Of a DNA stretch of 64,000 nt, positions 44,201-55,900 are shown in pieces. Source of the stretch: Psococerastis gibbosa (Eukaryota; Arthropoda; Insecta; Psocodea; Psocidae). The stretch spans positions 9,571,419 through 9,635,418 of the forward strand of contig OZ020486.1 in the NCBI GenBank assembly GCA_963971405.1. Direction: 5' to 3'. Within the stretch, counting starts at the first letter, position 1; the number at the start of each line of letters is the position of its first letter. The notes beneath the pieces were generated by a model. That model searched no databases. It worked only from the letters and a program-made list of their open reading frames with translations, and was not told where the DNA came from. The position numbers and the translations under genes were made by a program.

Positions 44201-47200
44201 CGCTATAATTTTTTGTTAATCTGTGATTCCGTGCTAGGGGAAGCCTATGCATGAAAAACATCCTTACGGAAAGCCTGATGTAGTCATAAGGTCTACTTAG
44301 TATAGCCCCCGCCATCGTTCTAAAACTTTACGCCTCTGATAACACCAATTGGCGAAAGTTTTGGAACTGCTTCGCTCTGACATCTTCAATGACCGTTCAC
44401 TTTTACAAATCACTACATTATGACGTACATCGAAGCGTAGAAGAAGATTCTTTCTAGTTTATGACACCTCATTTATGGCTCTGCCAAAATAAGTCAAAAA
44501 ATGATTACCCAGTGAAAAACTGAGACACTCACCTGTAAATAATTTCTAGGAACAAGTCCGATTTGGCCTTGAGAATTACGCGCTTTATACCATTCGGGAT
44601 CGGACGGAGGGCGATCGAGTATTTCGAGACGCTCCCCCTTCTCGAACGAGAGTTCCTGGTCGTTGTTGGAGGAGAAGGCGTAGAGGGCGACGACGACGTC
44701 AAGCACATTCTCCGCTATGGCGTACGTGTGCAACCCATCTTCTGGGTCGCCCTCTTCCTGCGTGTAGTTGCTAGGAAACCAGCCCGAGGACGAACCACTG
44801 GCTCCTCGCCACCAACCATCGTTACTTTTCTCTAAGATGTATATCCTCGAACCCTGTTAATAGCATTAAAGATTAAAATTATAATTAATAATAATTTGCG
44901 CAAAGGTGAAAACAATTGATTATACACTTGTAAGAAGTGACAAACATTTTTTTTTCTTCTCCTTCAAGTCCTTTATAGAAAGGAAGATTTGAAAATTATC
45001 ACAGAAACGGTATCCGAACCTGAATCTCCACCCTGTCCAACTCATCCCCATATCTTCGGATGATTGAATGCTCTACAAGATGCAGGTCGGCTATCATATA
45101 AGTCATGTCTACCTTTTAAATTTTGCAGATTTTGTTTTGTAGGGGGGGGGGGGGGGTTAGAGAACTGAGACTAACCAAGATCCAGTCTCCGATATCTTAT
45201 TGTTGTGGCAGATCAACCATCATCGTTTCTCATCTTACCCATGGCTATAGGTAAATCATATTTTTTCAACCATAATACGATAAGCACATGCAGAAAATGG
45301 ATAAAAATGGAGAAGCTGAGAATCATCTTTTTTTACTTTTTTCTTTTCTTTCAAATGAAAGGTTAATCGCGTACAGACAATTTAATGAATGTATCCGATT
45401 AACCTCTTCAATCGGCTCACTAAGTAACCTTATAGGTACTTGTCTCGAGTTGACACGTCTCCGATCGCAAGGTGTGTAGAAACTCGCAAAAGTAGAAGCA
45501 CGCTACCACCTGGCCACCGAAGGCGCTAATCTAAATTTGCTAACACTAAGACTACGGTACATAAAACGCGTTCTCTTCGTAAGCTGAAGCTATGTAAACT
45601 AGGACAGACAATAGGATGTTCCAGGTTCCTGTCGTCTTTCATATGGAGTTGACTTTAGATCACCCTCCGGACTACCCTTCTACCCCTGTCGACGCCATTG
45701 CCACGGATTAAGGTTAAGGCAAGTGCATGATACAAAATGCTACGAACCTTAGTTAAGGCTAATTCATCCGGCTGCTGCGCCTGGTAGTTATACTTCACGA
45801 CAGCCATGCCTATGGCCTCGGAAGGATCCGCCGGAAGCTTCCTCTGCATTGAGGGCGAGTCCACGGTGCGCGAAGGCGAACTGTTCGAGTGGGGAGGAAG
45901 TGTCTTCGAGCCAGACCCCTTCTTAACCTTTTTCTTAATACTGCAATGTGAAAATGTTGAATACAACGTATAAATCACTCCGGCACGGTAACCTTTCACA
46001 ATCGTAGCTACCGGTACTCAATAACTGTCTCCCACACTGTCAGTTCCCATCAGATCTCAGGAAGTATTTACATGTTCTGGCACGCTCTTGGCAATCACAG
46101 CTCGGATGTACACGGCTTTCGAGGCCATTGATCATATTACAATGGTTCAGGATAGTTCTCTGACGTTTCGCGGAACAATCTATGAATAGTTACTATAGTA
46201 TAGTGTACAGGTTAGTTCCCGGCATAAGGTAAGTATTTTTTTTATTGCATGAAGACGGGGTCCTAAAAAAGTCATGTTGTAAGAAGATGAGTGTGTAGGT
46301 AAAAATGAATGAAAATGAAAACTGTGAATTGGGTGCGGTGACAACGAATTCTCCCACAATGCTTTTTATAGGACTTAAGGTAAGTATAGAGGACGTGGGT
46401 AATATTTGATAAATGTGAGCTAATTCGCGCCGGTGTATGGCTTTTTCTTATCCATAGGCTTTCTACCCCGCAGCCGCGTTATCTCCATACTAAAAGAAAT
46501 TGTTTCCTTCTATATCAACCTGAAATATCATGAAATACTGTAAAAATAAAATACAGTACATGTATACGTTTCTTCCGACAGAGTTACTAAACGATGACGA
46601 AATTCAGTTATACATAAGGTGTAATGAACATTATGAAGGGAGTAGAACAGCGGAAGGAGATGATTTCGATGGGCCCAACTCATTACCGAAGAGATTGAGA
46701 CATTTGTCATATCTGTGGACAAGCTTTTCAATACCCTATTCAAAGAAAGTTGCCGCCAATGAATTAAAGTAGTCCTTGACGTTGGTTTGAAGGTCCTCAT
46801 TCGTTTGAAAGCGCTTCCCACCAAGCCATGTCTTCAGTTCAGGAAAAAGATGAAAGTCACTGGGTGCTAAGTCAGGACTGTCTGGCGGATGATCGAAAAT
46901 GTCCCATCCCAATTGTTCGAGAAGCCGTTGAGTTGCTTCAGCAGTGTGTGGACGGCCATTGTCATGGATCAGAACAACTCCAGCGGTCAGCTTCTCGAAC
47001 AATTTGGATGGGACATTTTCAATCATCCGCCATACAATCCTGACTTAGCACCCAGCGACTTGGTATGAAGCGCTTTCAAACTAAAGAGGACCTTCAAACC
47101 AACGTCAAGGACTACTTGAATTCATTGGCGGCAACTTTCTTTGAAGAGGGTATTGAAAAGCTTGTCCACAGATATGACAAATGTCTCAATCTCAATGATT

Positions 47201-50200
47201 ACGTCGAAAAGTAACCGTAAGTGTATCAATCTTTCGGTAATAAAATTTATTTTATAAGAACTTGTCTTTTATTTATAGCCTATTGGAGGTTGAAAAAAAA
47301 ACAGCCCTCGTATTTTGCATTGTATAATTGTTACCGTATGTCACATCCATTTAAGAGAGAAAATGTCAAATTTAGATGGAAATAAGGTTTTCTAACTAGT
47401 AGCATTCATTACAAAAATAGTTGCACAATAAAATTATGCTTTACTGAAACACCTATACATTATCATTTAAATTAATAAATTTTCTAAACTGTGCTGAGTA
47501 ATGAATATACTACTTGACCGAAATTTAAAGATCTAAAAAAATCTGGATTTGTTTCGAACCCACGATACATGCCTTGCATCACCGATCGTGGGTTCGCATC
47601 CCGCCAAATCCAGATTTTTCTAGATCTTGTAATTTCGGTTATAACAATAAGTTGCCTCTTCCACCTAATTTAGTTTAATATCAGTATTATATACCAAATA
47701 ATGCTACATTATACAATATATAAACTTGGACACTTTGTTAACTTTTTGGCTCGTCTGGTTGGCTATCTCTTGAACTAAGTACTTGTAAATATTTACCACA
47801 GCTTACCTATCAAATAAGGAGGGTTTTTCCTTCTTGACATAATTACTAGGGACGTATCCTGACTGGCTACGCGCGTTTTGAACCCTCCACCAATGCTTTG
47901 AGTCATCCAAAAGCATGTACCGCTCGTTTTTTCGCAAATCAAGCTCTTGGGCTCCCTGTGCTGTGTAGTCATATTTTGCCACAACATAGCAAATGTCATC
48001 TTGATTGTTTTTCCCTGAAAAATATGTTTATAATATTTATATATGAACACACTGCTAATCGTAATCGTCGTTCTATCTAAACACTCTCCCTATATGAGTG
48101 TGCTGCAATGCTATAGCAACTAAGTTCAGCATGAATAGGGTTCCCATTCGTCCCGGTTTCCCGTGACTGTCACCGTTTTTGATCTCTCTGCCCCGGTTTC
48201 GTCATTAAATGTCCCGGTTCAGACAATGTAAACACAACTAACATGATTTTTAAAATACTGAAAATGTACCAGAAAATAATAAAAAGTGAAAAGAGTACCT
48301 ATTTGCAAAACTTGACTAATCTAATAAAAAAATGTACTAGATATGGACTTTTTCTCTTTTAAATTTACACTAGATATAATGGATCTCGGCCCTTTGTCCC
48401 GGTTTTATGTCTGACAATGCTGGCAACCCTAAGCATGAAGTAAGCTCATTCGCGGGACCGGCCGTTTGTAGCAGCTCTATAACTGAACCTACACTCGTAC
48501 CCATAAATAGGTTTAGTCAATGGTAAGCATGTCTGAGCTTGCCTAACGGCACTAGTAGCCTGCGTGGATTGGCATCAAGGAGTGAACCATGGCAATGTCT
48601 ATTCAATGTCATTCGGAAAAAATATCATAACACCGATGGGGTCGTAGGCAGGGCAAGGTTCAATGGGCCACACTTCAATGAGGCCTACGTCCATAAGAGC
48701 CCTTCAATAATAATAAGAGCTGAACCAGTGTAGTGGAGGTAGAGCTATAAAGTCCTACCTTACACTCAGGTAAGAGTAGGACTCAAACGAACATAGACAG
48801 TTCTTACCACTGAACTGTTTGTGCTAACTATGTGTGACCCTTTCAGGCGATGAAGTAGCAGAATCCGGGATGATAGGCCGTGGTCGATCTTAAAGCGTAC
48901 TTCCAAACCTTCCTACCTGAACTGAGAGCGGCGAGAAATGCAGAAATGCTACTAACTTCCCTAAATTGCTTAGAGATCATCTCTCAGAGAAAGCTATCTA
49001 CGCTGTCACTGAGGCACTAACACAATGACAGAACTACCTAATCTTGACTATTTTACTTTATACTTTCTGGTCGATTACTTGATTATATAATTTAACAGAA
49101 ATATATACAGTGTATAGTTATTTATTTATTCCGTCAACATCTGTGGCTGACTTGTTCAGTGCCACTGTGTAGATTTCTAATATTGTATCTCGGAGGTTCC
49201 GCACCAACAACTTGGGCAAGGGGGTGTACACCGACATTTTTGCTTAGACGATGGAGGGGGGGGGGGTGTAGGCGGAGCCCTCATCACTCCTGATTGGCTC
49301 CCTGCTACCTCAACTTGATTTCCGGTTGACGAAGCGTTTGGAAGTACGCTTTCAGACCGACACGGCCTATCATCTCGGATTCTACTGCTTCTTCATGTAA
49401 CTCCGGCCGTGAACGTACTTGTAACTCTACCTTTAAGGCGGATTTCAGTGTTCAGTACAAAAACAACACTAACCATAAGGTCGCATCCCTGCCATGAGTT
49501 GAATAGATGCGCGATGAACAAAAACCAAAATGGCAAGTTCCAGACAGAATGGCTATTTTAGTGACACTGATTTCAACACCATGCAATTCGTGCGGTTTCG
49601 CTTAGTTGTCAAACTGACGAAACAAACTAAAACAAACACATACAAATTCAAAATAAAAATAAACACAACACGCAGTCTGTCATTTATAGTAAAACTACGC
49701 TGAGTTGAGTGATACGTCACAGCAGAAAAATCGCGGTAAGTTGGTTGAGGCATGCTATGCAAGTGTTTCGCGGTCAACAGTCACATTACAAATGGTAAAT
49801 AAGAAAGCTAGCATCACATACCTATATTATTTATAAGATCACTGTTGTTCGCATAACACTTGCAGAGTATGCCTCAGTCAACTTACTGTTTTTTTCTGTG
49901 GTGACGTAACTCAACGTAGTTCTACGATAGCAAAGAAATATATTTTCGTTTCCCCTCTAATAGCGCAAATATTTCATCGGTCGTCCATACTTATGTCTTC
50001 TTTAAAAAAAAAAAAAAAAAACTGACTTTGAGGGTGACGGGAGCAAGGAGTTAAAAAGTGGCGGGCACACATAATGTAGGTCTCAAAATGTAGGGGAGTA
50101 TTTATTATATGAAATGTGCCATTTTTGACAGCTCTACAGTAGACTTCCTGAGAAATTTGATAGTGTATAGAAAAACCGGACAATGCGGGTGTTTGATTTG

Positions 50201-51894
50201 CTCTTAAGTCCCAATCAGAGTTCTCCCCCCCCCCCCCCCGCCCTCCCTCGGTCACCAAAACCACTCGTTTATTGTAAAAGTCGAATTTCATAGAAATTAC
50301 TCATTGTAGAGCTAGAAAGAAGCTCACATAGGCCTAATTATTAACTCTCACACAGTTATTTTATTTAAATCCAATAATTGGCAGCAACTACTTCTTTTAA
50401 ATTCTCGCTTTAAATTTCCATATTAATTGTAGTCATCTAGAAAAACAATTTCCAATGGTCAACCTAACGAATAATCCACTGAATAATAGCAAGTGTATAA
50501 TATAAACGGATTTATGAAGATTCTAGAATTGTTAATTAGCATATAATAGCGAATAAAGACCAGTTTAATGGTTGGTGAGGATGAAAGAACCCATAGCGGG
50601 TGTCCGCATACAATTAAGATACTTCCTGAGGGAATACAATGCTCTCACAACTGCACCAGAGGCCTAATCGTTTAATTGCCCACTATAGTTTTGTAACTTT
50701 TGTCGCAACAAGTTATCTAGACTTATGCCTTGTTCACACAATATGACGTTATTACAGACAATCTCAATAGTTTTCATTGGAGGCAGCAGAAAAATATGTT
50801 TTAAAAACGCACCTTTATAAATTTATTTAACATCTGTTTCAGATTGTAACCACGTAGTGACGTAGTATGTTTATCTATGGGCTTTGCTTCGTAATAACCT
50901 TTTCAGAAGATCACGTCACATGTCACCAGAACAATTGTAGCGACTTAAAAGAGCAAAATTTCCTTTCATGCCCGAACTGATGTTTTCTATTCATGTCTAA
51001 GGTCAGCTTGCAATTCAATTCGGTGGTAATTGGGGCAGAGCAGCCCTGACCAGTTCAAGACAATATTAGTATTAGATTGTTTGTAGGGTTTGCTATGGAT
51101 AAACATAACCGTTCTGTGGAAATGAGTGAAATGACCCCCTTTACACATTCACATCGGTGGCAAGTTATGTAAGAACTGTTTTTAATGGCCAATGATAATT
51201 TAATAAAACATTACATTGACTAGGGAAATAATTTCAAATAGCATAATTCTAAAGGAATAAATAATAAGATACATGGATAGGAAACAAGCATGCAGGGACG
51301 GATCCTTGGGGGGCGGTCGCCCCCCCCCCCCCCCAAAGAAAAAGTTTTATACTAGATTGAATGAACTTTTGAAGGAAATTAAGAAATATTATTACTCAAG
51401 TAAAAGAAACGCGATATTTTTCCGGACCCCCCCCCCCCCCCCGAAAACATTTTCTAAGCCGTCCCTGCAAGCATATATACGTGACAAAAAGGAGAGCAGG
51501 ATTAGAACAAACTCTTTGCCTTACCTGAGAAACCTTTAAACCAATTACAACTACACCACCCCACATTCCCCAATCCTTCAAATGTTCGGGTGGTGTGCGA
51601 GCCTATGACGCGATGCAGTTACACATCTACAAGCTACAGCTATTATTGTTATTTCGGCACGACTATCTATCAACAACTATCATAGGCTTCACTGCATTGT
51701 CCTCTGCCGGCTAAGCCCAAAATTCAAACTAAAACTAAAACACACAGTTCAAAGAACATGAATCATGCACCAACCAAGCAAGAGTATCACCCCAAGTCAA
51801 AACAAAGCAGCTTTCCAGCTTAATTGTTGCAAGGAAATTACTTTCCGGCAGCAATTGTTGCATAAAAATACTCACCGGACTTTAAGCTAGCCAT
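41209..51894 (-). CDS. dock: Nck/dreadlocks SH3-SH2 adaptor
   Basis: Six minus-strand exons (51894-51876, 48014-47807, 45940-45748, 44853-44533, 43393-43157, 41424-41209) join in phase to 397 aa. Order: SH3-1 (about 13-66; [22 protein letters not shown]), a conserved linker [20 protein letters not shown]3-2 ([21 protein letters not shown]), SH3-3 ([33 protein letters not shown]), and SH2 (about 294-385; [17 protein letters not shown] with the phosphotyrosine-binding Arg, [12 protein letters not shown]). Nck adaptors link phosphotyrosine receptors to Pak and WASP actin regulators; fly Dock acts in axon guidance. The start is a 19-bp exon, ATG plus five codons and one base, chosen because it alone completes the phase and resembles fly N-termini. 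Exons 5 and 6 are GC-rich and the SH2 domain is split by an intron full of LINE tails. Confidence 0.92.
41544..41740 (+). repeat. tRNA-like SINE copy with A/AAT tail
   Basis: Close copy of 29459-29655 (CGACTTCGATGGCCAGGTGG, CTTTACACACCATGC, TTAAATTGTTTGTATGCGAT) ending in an A run and AAT repeats. Lies in the last Nck intron, opposite to the gene. Confidence 0.75.
41745..41925. repeat. Palindromic-family fragment in Nck intron
   Basis: Contains GTCGGAGGCTCCGCAG, GAGATACAATCTTAGAAGTCTACGCAGT, ACTGAAGATGTCGACGAACG, AAACGTTTGGAAGTACG and a CATGTGACTCCGTGAAAG end: one arm of the family, without its inverted partner. Confidence 0.65.
42180..43130. mobile_element. LINE 3' tails: one inverted copy and two tandem direct copies
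   Basis: On the plus strand the blocks at 42675-42891 and 42892-43108 are near-identical 217-bp tandem units coding for an RTE-like C-terminal tail ([19 protein letters not shown], then [13 protein letters not shown]). The sequence at about 42190-42370 is the same tail in the opposite orientation, heavily diverged. The unit reads straight through, so a 230-codon frame exists but has no host-gene character. Lies in the intron that splits the Nck SH2 domain. Confidence 0.75.
43735..44340. repeat. Repeat-rich intron sequence with G run
   Basis: Block CATAAATGAGACATAATAAAGTAGAAGAAATGTTCCTCTT near 43765-43803 recurs as a diverged copy near 62385-62435. A GGCGGAAAG...GGGGGG...GCCCC region with a G run at about 43887-43900 follows. 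Non-coding; lies in a Nck intron. Confidence 0.4.
45357..45530 (-). repeat. tRNA-like SINE copy, reverse orientation, diverged
   Basis: Minus strand carries the SINE body: GGTGGCCAGGTGGTAGCGTGC, then the TGCGATCGGAGACGTGT-like block and the TTAATGAATGTATCCGATT complement of the tail. Lies in a Nck intron in the same orientation as the gene. Confidence 0.65.
46695..47290. mobile_element. Mariner 3' ends arranged as a large hairpin
   Basis: Minus strand 47026-46736 encodes mariner transposase C-terminal sequence ([41 protein letters not shown]). The plus strand from about 46985 to 47190 encodes the same region in decayed form, so the two make an inverted repeat with arms of about 200-230 bp and a loop of roughly 60 bp. 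The plus-strand arm lacks a short piece (the [10 protein letters not shown] part). A terminal-repeat-like TAAGAACTTGTCTTTTATT follows the right arm only. Lies in a Nck intron. Confidence 0.8.
47515..47690. repeat. Palindromic repeat with tRNA B-box-like core, second copy
   Basis: Arms CCGAAATTTAAAGATCTAAAAAAATC and GATTTTTCTAGATCTTGTAATTTCGG are inverted. The middle has CGAACCCACGAT and ATCGTGGGTTCGCATCCCGCC in inverted orientation, so the tRNA T-arm itself is duplicated head to head. Shares the downstream block with 17810-18000. Confidence 0.68.
48490..48740 (+). repeat. Dispersed repeat, copy 1 (partner at 63483-63860)
   Basis: Shares GTCAATGGTAAGCATG, GATGGGGT(C/A)GT, GGCAGGGCAA, TTCAATGGGCC, ACGTCCAT(A/G)A and AGCCCTTCAATAAT with 63483-63860. 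No coding function seen. Lies in Nck intron 1. Confidence 0.7.
48845..49430. repeat. Palindromic-family copy with interrupted centre
   Basis: Left arm GATGAAGTAGCAGAATCCGGGATGATAGGCCGTGG (48848-) and right arm CGGCCTATCATCTCGGATTCTACTGCTTCTTCAT (about 49364-49397) are inverted, and the interior has TTCCGTCAACATCTG and TTGTATCTCGGAGG pieces. Unrelated or degraded sequence, including a G run at about 49254-49266, lies between. Confidence 0.65.
49691..49930. repeat. Inverted repeat (MITE-like) in Nck intron 1
   Basis: Arms ACTACGCTGAGTTGAGTGATACGTCAC...GGCATGCTATGCAAGTGTT (49694-49770) and AACACTTGCAGAGTATGCC...GTGACGTAACTCAACGTAGT (49854-49920) are diverged complements around an 80-bp loop. 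Non-coding. Confidence 0.7.
51292..51468. repeat. MITE with GCAGGGACGG termini and C-run interior
   Basis: Ends GCAGGGACGG and CCGTCCCTGC are inverted and flanked by AAGCAT at 51286-51291 and 51469-51474. Just inside each end is a run of about 16 C on the same strand (51319-51334 and 51427-51442). A second copy interrupts the repeat at 63.6-63.8 kb. 177 bp, non-coding. Confidence 0.8.
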
Positions 51895-52724
51895 ATTATG
51901 CGACTGAAAGCGCCTCTAGAGAAAACAGTCGGCTGCAGATGCTACAAAATTACCAAATATAATTATAGGAAAGACAGCTTCATTAGACTGCCACACATGT
52001 CATAGGGAATTTTGTAATTAAAAACAAGGAGATGTAATTTAATATTTTGCTAAATGAGGTTTCCAACACTTTAACCACTCAATAATGACACTATTATAAC
52101 AAAAATAGCACCGGCATTTTATAAAAAGAGACGAAAACTGTCAGACAAGTAAAATCGTTCAAGTTTATCGGCCATGGAATATTACGAATCAAAGGTCTTC
52201 GACAAGGTTTTCATGTGTTTTAAAACTTTCATGACTTTGCATGCTTCTCAATAACATAAAAAGTCAACGCAGTGTTTTAAAGCACTCCATGTAAGCAACA
52301 TTTTTGCCAACTCTCATTTGATTGTGACAAAAATACAAAATATTTCGAAAATAAATTATATTTAGACATAATTTTTATATTTTTCTATAGTTAGTTTAAT
52401 TAAAACAGATTATTCCCCGTGATTTTTCTTACTACAGAGGTCAATCTGCAGAGTTCATGTTTTTATAACAGCTGGGAAGAGAAAATAGTGTGCCGTATAG
52501 TGTATACTTCCAACTCAACGCTGAATAGGTAATAAAAATATTTAATACTATTTGTAGGCTATGTCACGGTGTAAATTTACGTAGAACAATTTGCTTTCTT
52601 ATAATTCTTTATACCGTGGTCTGTGTTTTGCCGGTAAGTAAGCAAATCTTGTGCTTGAGGGCGGTAGTTTCGCTGACACGCCGCCAAGCAATTTTGATGT
52701 TGTGGGGTGGCTTTAGATTTTAGA
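51895..52724. promoter_or_regulatory. Shared upstream region of Nck and TyrRS (head to head)
   Basis: The start codons of Nck (minus, 51894) and the TyrRS locus (plus, 52725) are 830 bp apart on opposite strands, so both promoters must lie here or just beside it. No TATA box or known motif is clear. Mostly AT-rich and unique-looking. Confidence 0.45.
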
Positions 52725-52985
52725 ATGAGTTCTTTATCATTTGAAGACATTGATAAGCATCTAGAGAACTACAGCTATGTACTAGGATACACGGCAACCA
52801 AATCTGACGCTGTTTTGTATAGCCTTTTAATAAAGCATGACGCAATATTGAAAGAAACTTCATACTTCCATATAAAACGATGGTTAAAGCATATAGCAAG
52901 CTTTACGAAGCTGGAAGTGGAATCCTTCTCTGTCGCTGGGGAAATTAAAGACGTTCCCAGTTGGTTGCGCGAGTTAAAAGGCGAG
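52725..52985 (+). CDS. GST-C/eEF1B-like first exon of the TyrRS locus
   Basis: The exon begins with ATG at 52725 and reads 87 codons before GT at 52986. The central block ([24 protein letters not shown] followed by [14 protein letters not shown]) follows the pattern of GST-C domains in AIMP3/p18, eEF1B-beta and the N-terminal extension of some aminoacyl-tRNA synthetases: helix with YL(x)GY, then xADxxLY, then xxRWxxHI. Read through without splicing it would stop after 94 codons. The 8 codons of the next exon before the usual TyrRS Met are open. Confidence 0.7.
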
Positions 52986-55900
52986 GTCAGTGTCGTTTAT
53001 AGTTAGCTAAGTGCTGGTGCATTGCTTTGCATGCCTCTCTAACAAGATAGTAATAGTAATCATCCCAAATTATATGTTTGCAAAAAAAGAATAGGAATAC
53101 CGTCCTCAGCCACATGGTATGCGATATTCCTCAAGTATATCTGAAGTTGATGTTACAGAAACGAAAATACCCAATGGTATGCGGTATGGTGTGCCCACCG
53201 CTTAGAGGTGTAGAAATATTTTATACGCCTTCCTCAAAACAGTTTTTATGTATTAAAATGTCTCACGACTTGAGATATCTCAATTCGAGTATGCAGCGTG
53301 TATGAGTTGCTTATAGGATCCTACAAAATCAAACCCCCTCCTAAAAATGGGCGCCCCAAGACTTATTGCCCAGCCGCTTTAAAATAAAAGTCAATAATTT
53401 TTTCTTGTTTATTGTAGACGTTCATTAACAGATTGTCAACCATGGATTGGAAGAAAAAGAAAGAATTGATCACACGTAACCTTCAAGAAACTCTAGGAGA
53501 AGATAAACTGGATGTGATACTACAGCAACGTGACTTAAAAATCTACTGGGGAACTGCAACTACAGGCAAACCCCATATCGCCTACTTTGTGCCTATGTCA
53601 AAAATTGCCGACTTTCTTCAAGCTGGGTGTGAGGTAACAACATGCATTTTTATGCATTATAATTATAATAATAATAATAAGTATTATTATGTACATGTTG
53701 TTATTCACTCGCTTGACGAGTCCGAACGTAGTAATTAGTAAACTGAGACGCATTTCCAGCAAACCCATTTGAATTGCATGGGCGGGCTTAAAACAATTTT
53801 TTTGACAGATGTAGAAGGCCTATCTTAATTTAAATGCCCACGCCTTCGTCTATTCTTCCTCATTCAGGTCATGCTATATTTGTGGTGATCAAACTAGGGT
53901 TGGCTTGGGGGGGGGGGGGGGGGTGGTGGAAACGTCGGGGTGCGCACGATTTTCAACAAAAAATAGGCCTCTTTCGGCCGCATTATTATCTATTTAAAAA
54001 AAATCAAACTACTTCAACTATACAATATGGGACTACGACCATTTACACATAAGTCATGCGACGCGCATTATGTTTTTAAGTAATATTTATTGAGTTAGGC
54101 GTTGTCACGTTAAACTATCGTCTGTAAACCGACTTTACAGACCAACCAATTTTTAATATTACCATTGCTTGTTTTATAGGTAACAATCCTCTTTGCCGAC
54201 CTCCATGCCTACCTTGATAATATGAAAGCACCCTGGGAACTGCTTGCTCTTCGAACGCAGTATTACGAAAATGTGATTAAAGAGACCCTAAAATCAATCG
54301 GTGTGTCAATAGACAAGCTTAAATTTGTTAGAGGAACTGAGTACGAACTTAGCCGAGAATACACTCTCGACGTTTATAGATTGACGACTCTTGTCACGGA
54401 GCATGATGCCAAAAAGGCTGGCGCTGAAGTTGTTAAGCAGGTTGAACACCCCCTGTTGTCAGGGCTCTTGTATCCCGGTCTTCAAGCTCTTGATGAGGAA
54501 TATTTGAAAGTTGACGCACAATTCGGAGGTGTTGATCAACGGAAAATTTTCACTTTCGCGGAAAAGTACTTACCGGCTTTAGGCTACGAAAAGCGGATTC
54601 ATTTGATGAATCCCATGGTGCCGGGTTTAACTGGCACTAAAATGTCATCATCTGAAGAAGACTCGAAGATAGATCTTCTCGATTCGTCTGACGCTGTGAA
54701 GAAGAAATTAAAGAAGGCATTCTGCGAGCCTGGTAATATAACTGACAATGGAGTGCTTTCGTTTGTAAAACATGTCATCTACCCGGTGTTTTTGACAGAC
54801 TCGAAATTCGTTGTCTCCCGTTCTGAAAAGTTTGGCGGAAACATGGAGTTCGAAAACTATGAAGATATTGAGAAGTCCTTTGCTGAAGGGGCGCTGCATC
54901 CCGGTGATTTAAAATTGGCTGTAGAAGGCTACATAAACCGACTTTTGACGCCGATAAGGGATGCATTTCAAAGGCCAGAACTGAAGAAATTGACGAATGA
55001 TGCGTACCCAGTTCCTGGGAAGTCGAAAGGGGGTAAGTACCATAAATTTCATACTTTTGTTGGTACTTAATGACAATTTCAAGTAAACATCATGCCGGAC
55101 ATAAGCACAAGGCGAAAGATATAACTGCAAAGGCTTTCACGGCCGGAGTCGAATGAGGAACCAGTAGAAGAATCCGGGCTGATGGGCCGTGGTCGAAGTG
55201 AAAGAGAACTTCCAAACGTTTCGTCAACATCTGCGGTCGACATCTTCAGTGGAACTGCGTAGACTTCTTAGATTGTATCTCGGAGGCTCAGCAGCGACTG
55301 TGAGTCGCTGCTGTCGCTGCAGTCGCTGCAGTCGCTGCTGAGCCTCCGAGATACAATCTAAGAAGTCTACGCAGTTCCACTGAAGATGTCGACCGCAGAT
55401 GTTGACGAAACGTTTGGAAGTTCTCTTTCACTTCGACCACGGCCCATCAGCCCGGATTCTACTGGTTCCTCACAAGGCGAAAGTTTAAAAAAAAAACGTT
55501 TCTACTGTTACTTCACTTTTACGTGTTCGAGGTTGAGACTCGTAGTTTCTGGGTCCAGTATTCTGCCATCCTGATTCTGATTGACTGACCTTGGTGCACT
55601 TTCCAAGGTGCAGGAAGTGGTGCAGAGGGGGGATTGAAGCAGGTGGCATTTGTCTTCGGTCACACCGCACTTAGTGTCCTCCGAGGCCAATTGGCCCCAT
55701 CTACAGGTAGCTCGTAACCTCCTGGTTGGCGCCACGGAGTCGTTGGTGGTCTGACTGGGAATCAGGTTGGTGGTTTGTGGGAAGTACTGTTGATAAGTCA
55801 GTTCACAAATTCCGTCCTGGTTACTCTCCGGTAAAGTACGTTCCATTAAGTTACATGAGGAATACATGAGCTGTCAATGGCGGGGAGTATGCTATTGGAG

